This document shows, piece by piece, positions 1-7,492 of a DNA stretch of 64,000 nt. Source of the stretch: Nevskia soli DSM 19509. Lineage in GTDB: Bacteria; Pseudomonadota; Gammaproteobacteria; Nevskiales; Nevskiaceae. Positions within the stretch are counted from its first letter, which is position 1. Each line of letters begins with the position of its first letter. Below the pieces are notes generated by a model, which was given only the letters and a program-made list of their open reading frames with translations, was not told the origin of the DNA and searched no databases. The stretch spans positions 62,001 through 126,000 of the forward strand of contig NZ_JONR01000010.1 of assembly GCF_000711955.1 (NCBI RefSeq), written 5' to 3'. Position numbers and translations under genes: made by a program.

Positions 1-111
1 CTCGGCCACGCCAACCTGTCCACCACCCAGATCTACACCCAGCTCGACTGGAAGCGCCTGGCCAAGGTGTACGACGAGGCGCATCCCAGGGCCAAGCGCC
101 GCATCACCTAG
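1..111 (+). CDS. xerC: Tyrosine recombinase XerC, C-terminal end (partial)
   Basis: This is the last 36 codons of a tyrosine site-specific recombinase, cut by the left window edge. The visible part contains LGHANLSTTQIYT, the conserved C-terminal block of XerC. It carries the catalytic His (residue 3 of the fragment) and the nucleophilic Tyr (residue 12, codon 34-36), followed by a basic tail ending in AKRRIT. XerC acts with XerD at dif to resolve chromosome dimers. In many Gammaproteobacteria xerC lies just upstream of hslVU; here hslV starts only at 16936. XerC rather than XerD is favoured by the AHPRAK tail. Confidence 0.93.
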   Translation, partial: LGHANLSTTQIYTQLDWKRLAKVYDEAHPRAKRRIT

Positions 112-118
112 CCTCGCG

Positions 119-427
119 TCAACGCAGCGAGGCTGATTCCCCGGCAGCCACCGCCTTGCCGATTCCGCAAAGCGCCGCCAGCGGCGCCGTCAACGTCGAC
201 GAACCCCGGGCCAGCCATGCGCCGCCACCAGCACCGGCGACGATTCCCACTTCGATCGCCAGCGCGGCCAGCAGGCCCTTGCGCCATGACGGTTGGCGCG
301 GAGCAGCCGGCACCTGCTCCATCCGCGAGCGGCGCCACGGCAGCAGCCCGGCGATGCGCCGGCGCCAGGACTGGCTCAGAGCCAGGCACTGGCCGATGAG
401 GAAGGCGAGAAAGGCGCAGCAGGCCAC
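119..427 (-). CDS. Small two-helix membrane protein coupled to the LDI-like gene
   Basis: A 102-aa open frame starts with GTG three bases after the stop of the upstream LDI-like gene (TGA, gcc, GTG), an arrangement that favours translational coupling. It has a hydrophobic segment at about residues 2-20, an Arg-rich loop, and a second hydrophobic stretch at about 50-75. I do not recognise a family. It fills the gap between xerC and the LDI-like gene. The region is also open on the plus strand because of high GC, so this could be a chance frame. No clear Shine-Dalgarno sequence of its own is needed if it is coupled. Confidence 0.4.
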   Translation of the reverse strand: MACCAFLAFLIGQCLALSQSWRRRIAGLLPWRRSRMEQVPAAPRQPSWRKGLLAALAIEVGIVAGAGGGAWLARGSSTLTAPLAALCGIGKAVAAGESASLR

Positions 428-430
428 GGC

Positions 431-2425
431 TCAGGCCGCCGGACTGACGCGGAAGGAGTGCGCCGCCGACACTTGCGCATGCACCGTGGCCATGCCGCGC
501 GTATCGGCGGTAACCGTGGCCTGCTGCAATCCTTCGCAGCGGTAGGCCGCTCCGGGACGCAGCTGGCTCAGTTCCAGCGCGTAGGTGCCGCCGACGGCGG
601 CAGGCCGGCCCGGGCGCAGCACACAGTCCAGTACGCCGCCGTCGTTGCGGGCGCGGGTTACCAGCACGTCGGGATACGGCGCCGCGGCAAGCAGGGGGCC
701 ATTCAGCGTTTCCGCCGCCACGCCGCGCGCATGCAGGTTGCGTCGCGTGGCGGCGCCCTGGCTGAACAGGCCGAGCAGGCTGGCGTGGGCAAAGTTGGAA
801 ACGCCCTGGTGCCGCACCACGCCATCCGCGTAGCCGCGCGGGAACTCGTCGCGCACCCGCTGCCGCAGCAATTCCAGCACCTCGCCGTCGCCCATCTCGC
901 CAGCCGCCGCGCCGACCTGGGCATAAGTGGTGATCATCGACTTGCGGTAGTTGCCGGTGTCGATCGCATCCCAGCCGCGGGTGAGCAGGTCAACCTTGCC
1001 GTCGGCCACGCGGATGAAGTCGAGCCGCGCGATCTCCCAGGCGCGCCGTGCCACGTCCGGCAGGATGCCGTGCAGGAAGTAGGCGGTGACGCAGTCCGCC
1101 ATCACCGAGGTCAGCGCCGCGATGGTCAGGCCGGTGCGGGTGGAGCGGATCGCCAGCGTGCGCCCGTCCAGGGTGGTGAACTCGTTGTCGAAATGCCGGC
1201 GGTAGTCGGCCTCGATTTCCGACCACCAGCGGGTGCCGTAGAGGCGGTCATGGATCTTCAGGGCGATGCCGCCGAAGTTGTTGCACAGCGGATAGATCCA
1301 GTTCGGCTCGCAGGGAAACAGGGTGAAGCGGCTCCGCTTGAAGTTGCGGTACACCGCCTCGGCCAGCTGCGAGAAGGTATAGCGCCACTCGCGGCCGTCC
1401 GGATGGCGCAGCACCAGCGGACTGTCGTTGTAGCGGCTGTCTCCCGTGTTGGAGATGTATTCGGCCAGCATCGCGCCGAACCAACCCGAGTACATGATGT
1501 TGTCGCGCGGCACCGGGTCCGGGTCCAGGCTCAGGTTGCCCCAGGCGTTTTCCAGCGCCCAGTATTTCCAGTTGCGGTGGTCCAGCATCTTGAGGTGCAG
1601 GTTCTGCTGCGCCTGCGCCAGGTAGCCGCGGAACGCCGGCAGGTGCTCATACTGCAGCGCCGCCAGGGTGTAGCCGAAATTGCACACCTGGTAGCGGATG
1701 GACGCGGTCTGGAACTGGTCGATGCTGTCGAAACCGTCGAAGCGTTCCAGCGGCTGCAAGGCGCGATCGAGTACATGGCGCAGGTATCCGGCGGCTTCTT
1801 CGGGCATGCCGCCGGCATCCGGCCGCGCCACGGCGGCAGGCGTCGCCGGCTGGGCGGCGAGCCTGGCCAGGTGGGCATTGCGCCGGTCGCGGTCGGTGAT
1901 GGCCTGCGCGCGATAGCGCGCACGGCCGCGCAGCATCACCGCCGCCGCCGCGACGATGGCGGCGGCCAGCAGCCAGGGCGCGCCGGACCAGCCCGGCACC
2001 GGGGCGGTGGCGGCGGCCAGCAGGGCGGCCCCCAGCCAGACCGCCAGCGGCGCGATGATGTTGCCGCTGCCGAACCAGGCGAACAGCGCGGCGCCGAACA
2101 GCAGCAGGGTCAGCAGCAGGCCGGCGACGGCGCCGACAGACGGCCACAGGCCGCCGCCGAGATGGCCGAGGAAGCCGCCGCCGGGCAGCATCAGGCCCAG
2201 GCCGCCGGCCCGCAGGGCCGGCCCGGCGCCGAGCGCCAGGGTGAAGCCGGTCAGCGCCAGCAGCACATAGAGCAGAAACGTCCTGCGCAACCGGGACGTC
2301 GACAGCGGGCCGTCGACGGTGTCGCGCACGGCGATGGGCGCGATCGCCGACGCGGGGCCGCCGGAATTGCCCTTGCCGCCACTTGAAGGAACACGGAACT
2401 CCGCAATGGGGCTGACGCTGCTCAT
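431..2425 (-). CDS. Membrane-anchored linalool dehydratase/isomerase-like protein
   Basis: A 664-aa protein with hydrophobic segments at about 48-70, 95-117, 121-141 and 149-166, followed by an alpha/alpha-barrel-type domain from about residue 215 that resembles linalool dehydratase/isomerase (LDI) of Castellaniella defragrans. The strongest match is CEPNWIYPLC: two cysteines (372 and 381) nine apart, as for the catalytic pair of LDI (C171/C180 of the mature enzyme), followed by a DRLYGT block like DRLHGT of LDI. A DNIMYSGW block (309-316) matches ENIMYKGH of LDI, but the LDI His is Trp here. Known LDI is a soluble periplasmic enzyme; here the domain is tied to a membrane region, so the reaction and substrate are open. 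The start has a strong GGAGGAGA ribosome site. Divergent from the TetR gene, with operator-like palindromes between them. The LDI comparison is from memory. Confidence 0.8.
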   Translation of the reverse strand: MSSVSPIAEFRVPSSGGKGNSGGPASAIAPIAVRDTVDGPLSTSRLRRTFLLYVLLALTGFTLALGAGPALRAGGLGLMLPGGGFLGHLGGGLWPSVGAVAGLLLTLLLFGAALFAWFGSGNIIAPLAVWLGAALLAAATAPVPGWSGAPWLLAAAIVAAAAVMLRGRARYRAQAITDRDRRNAHLARLAAQPATPAAVARPDAGGMPEEAAGYLRHVLDRALQPLERFDGFDSIDQFQTASIRYQVCNFGYTLAALQYEHLPAFRGYLAQAQQNLHLKMLDHRNWKYWALENAWGNLSLDPDPVPRDNIMYSGWFGAMLAEYISNTGDSRYNDSPLVLRHPDGREWRYTFSQLAEAVYRNFKRSRFTLFPCEPNWIYPLCNNFGGIALKIHDRLYGTRWWSEIEADYRRHFDNEFTTLDGRTLAIRSTRTGLTIAALTSVMADCVTAYFLHGILPDVARRAWEIARLDFIRVADGKVDLLTRGWDAIDTGNYRKSMITTYAQVGAAAGEMGDGEVLELLRQRVRDEFPRGYADGVVRHQGVSNFAHASLLGLFSQGAATRRNLHARGVAAETLNGPLLAAAPYPDVLVTRARNDGGVLDCVLRPGRPAAVGGTYALELSQLRPGAAYRCEGLQQATVTADTRGMATVHAQVSAAHSFRVSPAA

Positions 2426-2492
2426 GAGTCTCCTCCGGCGCGGCCTGTAGTGGAAAGCGGGGCCGCTGACGTATCGAGTAGTAACACGGAAA

Positions 2493-2507
2493 TGGACACT
2501 GTGTCTA
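2493..2507. promoter_or_regulatory. Palindromic operator-like site 1
   Basis: TGGACACTGTGTCTA is an inverted repeat with core GACAC-T-GTGTC. It lies in the divergent gap between the LDI-like gene and the TetR gene and is nearly the same as the second site at 2516-2530 (centres 23 bp apart). Paired palindromes next to a divergent TetR gene are the usual pattern of a TetR operator. Binding by this TetR is inference. Confidence 0.6.
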
Positions 2508-2515
2508 TATTAAAA

Positions 2516-2530
2516 TAGACAGTGCGTCTA
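2516..2530. promoter_or_regulatory. Palindromic operator-like site 2
   Basis: TAGACAGTGCGTCTA is a TAGAC/GTCTA inverted repeat with a 5-bp spacer. It is the partner of the site at 2493-2507; the shared form is TRGACANTGYGTCTA. The AT-rich stretch between the two sites (TATATTAAAATA) is the likely promoter core in an otherwise GC-rich region, so a bound repressor would block it. Confidence 0.6.
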
Positions 2531-2642
2531 TTTTCCGGGCATTGCCGCGCCGCGGTCCCCGGCGCGCCGGCACGGCATCGACCACTGGCGCGGCGAACCG
2601 TTAGAGTGGCGGGCATCGACCGACGCCAAGTGATGCAGCTCC

Positions 2643-3266
2643 ATGCCGACCCGACGCACCCGCGCCAAGCCAGTTGCCGACCGCCCCCGCATCGAGGACA
2701 AGCTGCTGCGGGCGATGGAGCAGCTGCTGGCCGAGGGCGGCAGTTTCTCCAGCGTCAGCATCGAACAGCTGACCACCGCCGCCGGCATCGCCCGCGCCAC
2801 CTTCTACCTGCACTTCCGCGACAAGGGGGAGCTGGTGACGCGCCTGATGGAACGGGTCAGGCAGGAGATCGTGAGCTCGGCCGGACTATGGTTCCAGCAT
2901 GCCGAGCTGGCGCAGCGCGAGGACATGCGCCGGGCGCTGCGCGGCATCCTCGGCGTGTACCGCGAGCATCGCGTGATCATCGACGCCGTGGTGGAGACCG
3001 CCACGCGCGATGCGGCGGTGGCGCGGCTGTGGCGCGAGACCATGGAAGCCCTCTGCGCCGAAAGCCGGCGCGCCGTGCTCAGCCTGCGCCGGGCCGGCCG
3101 GGCCAACGCGGCGGCCACGCCCCTGCTGGCCGACGCGCTGACCTGGAGCGTGAACCACTGCGCCCTGCAATATGGCCGCCGCCTGCGCGGCGCCCAGCTG
3201 GAGAAGCTGGCCGATACCCTGACCCATATCTGCTGGAACGCCATCGTCGCCGACGAAGCGGCGTAG
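2643..3266 (+). CDS. TetR/AcrR family transcriptional regulator
   Basis: A 207-aa protein with a typical N-terminal TetR helix-turn-helix: residues about 40-65 read SVEQLTTAAGI-type followed by ARATFYLHFRDKGEL, the FYxHFxxK recognition signature. The C-terminal ligand/dimer domain is not assigned to a ligand. It is divergent from the LDI-like gene, and two matching palindromes lie in the gap (2493-2530), so it probably represses both itself and the LDI-like gene. The inducer is unknown; a terpenoid or other hydrophobic molecule would be consistent with the neighbour but is inference. Confidence 0.9.
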   Translation: MPTRRTRAKPVADRPRIEDKLLRAMEQLLAEGGSFSSVSIEQLTTAAGIARATFYLHFRDKGELVTRLMERVRQEIVSSAGLWFQHAELAQREDMRRALRGILGVYREHRVIIDAVVETATRDAAVARLWRETMEALCAESRRAVLSLRRAGRANAAATPLLADALTWSVNHCALQYGRRLRGAQLEKLADTLTHICWNAIVADEAA

Positions 3267-3475
3267 GCGCTGTCGCTGGACCTTTCCGCCATCAATTCCG
3301 CCGCCCGACAAGCGTTTGGCCGCGCGCCCGGCTTGCTCCAGGCCGAATGCGTCGTCCGCGAAAGGCTTTTCTCCGGCGGCGGGATGATCCGACTGCAACG
3401 AGACGTGACGACAAGTTGAACAAGCCATCGATGAACGCCGATCGAACTTCGGCATGCTGGTCAAAGCGCACCGGC

Positions 3476-4756
3476 TTAAAGGAAAGCTTCGATCAGCCGC
3501 GCACGCTGTTCTCTGAACCGTTCCATGAAGCCGCGCCGCTCCCAATCGGAGAGCTGGATCGGCTTTGACTGCGCCGTATCATCCCGAAACAGGGACTCCA
3601 TTTCCTGGCCGAAGGTCCGGCTGAGAATGACGGTATTGATCTCGTTGTTCAAAACCACGCTGCGCCAATCCAGGTTGGACGAGCCCACGCTGCTCCAGTC
3701 GCCGTCGATCACGGCGGTCTTGGCATGCAGTACGCGACCCTGGAATTCGTAAATGTGCACGCCGCTTTCGAGCAGGTCTTCGTAATGCGAACGGCCTGCT
3801 TCGATGGCCAGATTTGAGGTGCTGCTGGCCGGGACCAGCACGGCGACATCGACCCCGCGACGGGCGGCTCGCCGCAGCGCCCTGACCAGATCCGGCGTGG
3901 GAACGAAGAAACCGGTGGTAAGGTGAACCGATTTGCGCGCCAAGGTAATCGACACCAGCAGAGAGCGATAAATGGCGTGGTCGTGCACCGCCGGTGTATT
4001 TGTGATCACCTGCAGGAGGAAATCCCCTTTTGCGCCCGGGACCGGGGCTGCGTGATCATCAAGGGGCGGCCCCTTTTGCTCCTTCCAGACTTGCTTGAAG
4101 CACTCTTCCAGATCCGCTACAGCCGGCCCTTCGATCCGGATGTCTGTATCCCGCCACGGCTCGCCGTCGGCCAACGCACCCGGCGGCACCCGGCGGCGCA
4201 GATAGACCCCGCTGATATTGACCCCGCCGGTGACGGCAATTTTTCCGTCCACCACCATGACCTTGCGATGGTCCCGCCGGTCCACCAGATCCTCGACCAC
4301 GGCGGCCGGATCGATCGGGCTAAACTCCAGGACGTGAATGCCGGCGGCTCGCAGTCCGTCGAACATCGCCGCCGGGGTGTCCACCGAACCCCAAGCGTCG
4401 TAGATCAAATAGACTGCTACGCCTCGTCGACTGGCGTTCACCAGCAGTTCTGCGAACCCCCGGCCCACCGACTCGTCGAACCAATAACTTTCCATGTAGA
4501 TATAGCGAGTCGCACCCGCGATGGCCGCCTTCATGGCGGCATAGGTGGATGACCCGTCGCGAAGCAGATGGACGCTGTTGCCTTCGCTGAAGGGTACCCC
4601 GGTGATTTCCTCGTAATGATGGCGCAGCCGGTCGATGCGACCATGGGAATCCGCGCCCTGCAGCGCGCGGTCAATGTCTTGGTCCGCGTCGGGTAGGTGT
4701 GCGCATCCGACCAGTCCCACGAGCAGCAGGGAGACGCAGGAAGTTGTAATGCGCAC
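3476..4756 (-). CDS. Phospholipase D-like / cardiolipin synthase-family lipoprotein
   Basis: A 426-aa protein with two HKD motifs: H163-K165-D170 (HRKVMVVDG) and H344-K346-D351 (HAKTAVIDG), each followed by a GG/GSSN block, as in cardiolipin synthases and other phospholipase D superfamily enzymes. The N-terminus ends in LVGLVGC with Cys18 as a likely lipobox cysteine, so the protein is probably a lipoprotein on the outer side of the inner membrane or at the outer membrane. ClsA/ClsB-type cardiolipin synthases are usually membrane proteins without a lipobox, so a distinct role (phospholipid transfer or hydrolysis) is possible. It stands alone between the TetR gene and a long non-coding stretch. 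Confidence 0.85.
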   Translation of the reverse strand: MRITTSCVSLLLVGLVGCAHLPDADQDIDRALQGADSHGRIDRLRHHYEEITGVPFSEGNSVHLLRDGSSTYAAMKAAIAGATRYIYMESYWFDESVGRGFAELLVNASRRGVAVYLIYDAWGSVDTPAAMFDGLRAAGIHVLEFSPIDPAAVVEDLVDRRDHRKVMVVDGKIAVTGGVNISGVYLRRRVPPGALADGEPWRDTDIRIEGPAVADLEECFKQVWKEQKGPPLDDHAAPVPGAKGDFLLQVITNTPAVHDHAIYRSLLVSITLARKSVHLTTGFFVPTPDLVRALRRAARRGVDVAVLVPASSTSNLAIEAGRSHYEDLLESGVHIYEFQGRVLHAKTAVIDGDWSSVGSSNLDWRSVVLNNEINTVILSRTFGQEMESLFRDDTAQSKPIQLSDWERRGFMERFREQRARLIEAFL

Positions 4757-5147
4757 AGCAAGTAGATTCCTCTAGGATAGGCCTCGGCCGGGCCGCACGG
4801 GTCCGAGTTCGCGATTGCCGAAACAGGACTTCAGTTGGAGGTTCGGCGGCGTCAAAAGTTGCAGGCGACCGCCGGAGTTCTCGCGAGCAGCTAATGATCG
4901 GGCCCTTTGGATGGGCCTTTCACCCGCCTCGTTTATCCATGGGAATTCCGAACGGCCGATTCAAGCGATGACCATCGGGGGCCAAACGGCGTCAATTGGC
5001 ACTCCCTGATCGAAACGCGGTCGTTCGTCGGTGACCGCTTGCGGGTAGGCTGGCTCCAGACAATTAGGAGTTGCTGCCATACAGCCGGTCGCCGTCGGCC
5101 CGTACCGGCCGGTCACGAACGGCAACTTTGGGGTAGGCTAACTGCCC
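4757..5147. other. 391-bp stretch with no convincing gene
   Basis: Short open frames occur here but none has a good ribosome site, conserved-looking product or suitable length. The phrase GGGTAGGCT occurs twice (about 5044 and 5131). The second copy is just upstream of the next gene. Composition is somewhat less GC-biased than the flanks, in keeping with the atypical genes that follow. Confidence 0.5.
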
Positions 5148-6272
5148 ATGGACGAAGACCAAGATGTATGGGCGCGCGAGGCGGTTGAGGAAGAGACAGA
5201 TCGCCTTCGCAAGAGCGAGCCTCCACCGCAGATCGGCGAGGCGGAGTTCCTGGCGTGGCGCTCGCCGCGTGAGGTGGAGACGAATCCGACGCAGTTGGAT
5301 AACCCGCTATGGCACTGGCTCGTGCGGACGCGCTTGAGCGCATACCAAGCCTGCAAGCTGTACTCAGGACCTGCCGAGCGCAAGGCAGGGCCGACGTGGT
5401 GCTTCGACCGTTTCGGCAAGAGTGAGACAGCGCTGCCGGATGGGCGGGTGATACACATAGGCGGAGAGCACGAAGACTTCTACGATCCGGACTTTCACAT
5501 TTACAACGATGTGACGGTGATCGATGCGACGGGGGCCATCGCGATCTACGGATATCCGGAAGAGGATTTTCCGCCGACGGATTTTCACAGCGCGACGCTG
5601 GTGGGCGATGCGATCTATGTGATAGGCCGGCTGGGTTACGGGGTGACACGCACGCTTGATGCAACGCCGGTGTATCGGCTGCTACTCGGATCGATGCGGA
5701 TGGAGGCGATGGCGACGCGAGGCGATGCGCCGGGCTGGATCCATAGCCACCAAGCTGTACTGGAAGAAGATGGGCGCACGATCGTCGTCAGCGGTGGCGA
5801 GCTATGGCTGGGGGCAGAATGCGCGATGCGTGAGCAAGTGGACTCTTGGGCACTGGATACAGGCAGCGGGGAATGGCGCCGGCTGACGCGGCGCGACTGG
5901 CAGCACTGGGTGATGCTGCGTGTGGATCGGCAGCCGAACCGGCTGTGGGATACGCGACAGGAGTTGTGGACTCGCAAGCATGCGCACCAAGGATTCAAGA
6001 GCTACTGGCGGCATACCGAGGAGCCGGATTTCGTGGCGCTGGATCAGCTCTACCGGATCGGTGATGGGCCGGCACCTAGCGAGGGCGAGGGATCGGGGAA
6101 GTACAGCGCGGTAGTCGATGGAATGAAGGTGCGCTTCAATGAAGACAGGTTTTTTGTCGAGGCGATCGTCGAAGGGCAACTTGCGTCAGAGCGGCTGGCT
6201 GAGTTGCAGCGCGCGACTCTGGCGTTGCTACAACGGATCGATGGCTGCGCATACGAGATCGAGCAAGCGTAG
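5148..6272 (+). CDS. Hypothetical protein with kelch-like repeats
   Basis: A 374-aa protein that I do not recognise. It is cytoplasmic by appearance: there is no signal peptide or membrane segment, and the N-terminus is acidic (MDEDQDVWAREAVEEE). The middle (about residues 95-260) contains repeated strands such as GGEHEDFYDPD, ATGAIAIYGYP, GDAIYVIGRLGYG and TIVVSGGELWLG. These resemble the beta-propeller blades of kelch-type proteins. The segment uses ATA, GGA and CGA codons more freely than its neighbours, which points to horizontal acquisition. The start has little Shine-Dalgarno support (GGGGTAGG lies about 12 bases upstream). Function not assigned. Confidence 0.75.
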   Translation: MDEDQDVWAREAVEEETDRLRKSEPPPQIGEAEFLAWRSPREVETNPTQLDNPLWHWLVRTRLSAYQACKLYSGPAERKAGPTWCFDRFGKSETALPDGRVIHIGGEHEDFYDPDFHIYNDVTVIDATGAIAIYGYPEEDFPPTDFHSATLVGDAIYVIGRLGYGVTRTLDATPVYRLLLGSMRMEAMATRGDAPGWIHSHQAVLEEDGRTIVVSGGELWLGAECAMREQVDSWALDTGSGEWRRLTRRDWQHWVMLRVDRQPNRLWDTRQELWTRKHAHQGFKSYWRHTEEPDFVALDQLYRIGDGPAPSEGEGSGKYSAVVDGMKVRFNEDRFFVEAIVEGQLASERLAELQRATLALLQRIDGCAYEIEQA

Positions 6273-6384
6273 GGTGCGAGCCGCGTACACACAGCGGCCG
6301 GCCCGAAGCGGCCGCAGGTGAATGACGGCTTTCGGCTAAGCTAATGAGCAAGGATCGCAGGGGTCATCATCTCTGCCGACATGA

Positions 6385-6888
6385 ATGAGGGAGCCTGTGA
6401 AGCTACGTGCATTGTTGTATTCAGGCGCTCTCGTCGCTGTATCTGCCGGCTCGTTCCTCTGGGGTGAACACATCAAAGTGCAGGAGGAGCGCAGCGTATT
6501 TCTGGAATCTGAGGCCAATCACCTTGCCATCGAAATCCAGATTGCTGCTATGACCCGAGCCGGCGATATCGATCGCGCGATTCATAGAGCCGAGGGGTTT
6601 ATAGTGGGTGATGTGTTAACGCTGGCCATGTATAACAGTCCTGATCAGCCGCCTCTCACGCAACACCAACTGTCCGTGCTTCGGTTGGCCGCAGAATATC
6701 GCGACCTTTATCCGACCACCTTCGAGAAGCCTAATGCTTACGACGACAGCATAAAACCCCGCGTTGACCGGGCACTTGACCTGGGAGCTCGGTCCGGCGC
6801 CACAGAATATCAATGGTTTTCCACCAAATATCTTGGTCCTGCCGACCGGCGATCTGGCTCTGGGCTCGCTCCATCGACATCACCGTAA
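6385..6888 (+). CDS. Hypothetical exported or membrane-anchored protein
   Basis: A protein of 167 aa from ATG 6385, or 163 aa from GTG 6397. The GTG is preceded by GAGGGAG, so it may be the true start and would give a compact N-terminus MKLRALLYSG. Residues about 8-25 are hydrophobic and would serve as a signal anchor, and the rest is soluble. No family recognised. Codon use includes TTA, ATA and AGA, unlike the GC-rich neighbours. It sits in the same atypical segment as the kelch-like gene and the IS remnant. Confidence 0.6.
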   Translation: MREPVKLRALLYSGALVAVSAGSFLWGEHIKVQEERSVFLESEANHLAIEIQIAAMTRAGDIDRAIHRAEGFIVGDVLTLAMYNSPDQPPLTQHQLSVLRLAAEYRDLYPTTFEKPNAYDDSIKPRVDRALDLGARSGATEYQWFSTKYLGPADRRSGSGLAPSTSP

Positions 6889-6988
6889 TATGCCTCGGCC
6901 GAGCTCGGCCCTTTGCTGATGCCCGCCAATGGCCGCTTTCCGGGCGGGCAGTCCTATTCAAGGAACTGCAGTCGGGACCTGTGAGAGT

Positions 6989-7219
6989 ATGACGATCATG
7001 ACGAACGGCAACCTTCCGACGGATCCGGCCCACCAGGGTGCTAGGTGGTGGGTTTTGCTGGGTCTTGTTCTTGTTGGCTGCGCAATTTTCTGGGTTCGAT
7101 TCCAACACGGAGTTCTGAATGACGTGCATGTTAGAGGCGCAAATCTACTTTTGTCCTTGATCGACTTCGCTCTGCTAGCTGTCTATGTGATTTTGAGAAG
7201 GCGACACAGGTCGCGTTGA
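6989..7219 (+). CDS. Small two-helix membrane protein, hypothetical
   Basis: A 76-aa frame from ATG 6989, preceded by GTGAGAG. It has two predicted membrane segments (WWVLLGLVLVGCAIFWV and LLLSLIDFALLAVYVIL) separated by a short polar loop and ends in a basic tail RRRHRSR. An upstream in-frame start at 6929 would add a non-hydrophobic, poorly supported extension. Low-GC codon use matches the atypical segment. No family recognised. The IS630 remnant begins within 20 bp of its stop. Confidence 0.5.
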   Translation: MTIMTNGNLPTDPAHQGARWWVLLGLVLVGCAIFWVRFQHGVLNDVHVRGANLLLSLIDFALLAVYVILRRRHRSR

Positions 7220-7236
7220 CGCGAGCGCGGAGTGGG

Positions 7237-7429
7237 CTGGCTTACCTGCCGCCCTATTCCCACGACCTCAATCCGATCGAGTAAATCTTCGCCAAGCTCA
7301 AGATCCTGCTGCGCAAAGCCGCCAAACGCACCGTCGATGCGCTCTGGGACCACATTGGCAGCCTCCTCGACGCACTCTCTCCGGAAGAGTGCAGAAACTA
7401 TCTCACCAACGCAGGATATGTCGATTAGT
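7237..7429 (+). pseudogene. IS630-family transposase, C-terminal remnant
   Basis: The frame reads LAYLPPYSHDLNPIE, then a stop (TAA at 7282-7284), then FAKLKILLRKAAKRT, ALWDHIGSLLDALSPEECRNYL and NAGY, ending at TAG 7427. This is the end of the DDE domain of IS630-type transposases, where LPPYSPDLNPIE carries the last catalytic Glu. The rest of the gene is missing and the visible part has an internal stop immediately after the catalytic Glu, so it is a dead fragment. No terminal inverted repeat was found by eye. It marks the right edge of the atypical segment. Confidence 0.85.
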
Positions 7430-7492
7430 AAATGGAAAATGCTCTAACGCACATGACGATGGCAAAGATCGAGAACGTCGAACGAACCACGC

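Noticed and set aside
293..2386. Long open frame on the plus strand (697 codons) opposite the LDI-like gene
   Set aside because: Arg/Gln/Gly-rich, low-complexity product with no recognisable fold; it is the reverse shadow of a GC-rich gene.
4815..5009. 64-codon frame in the gap before the kelch-like gene
   Set aside because: No ribosome site or protein-like composition; probably chance.
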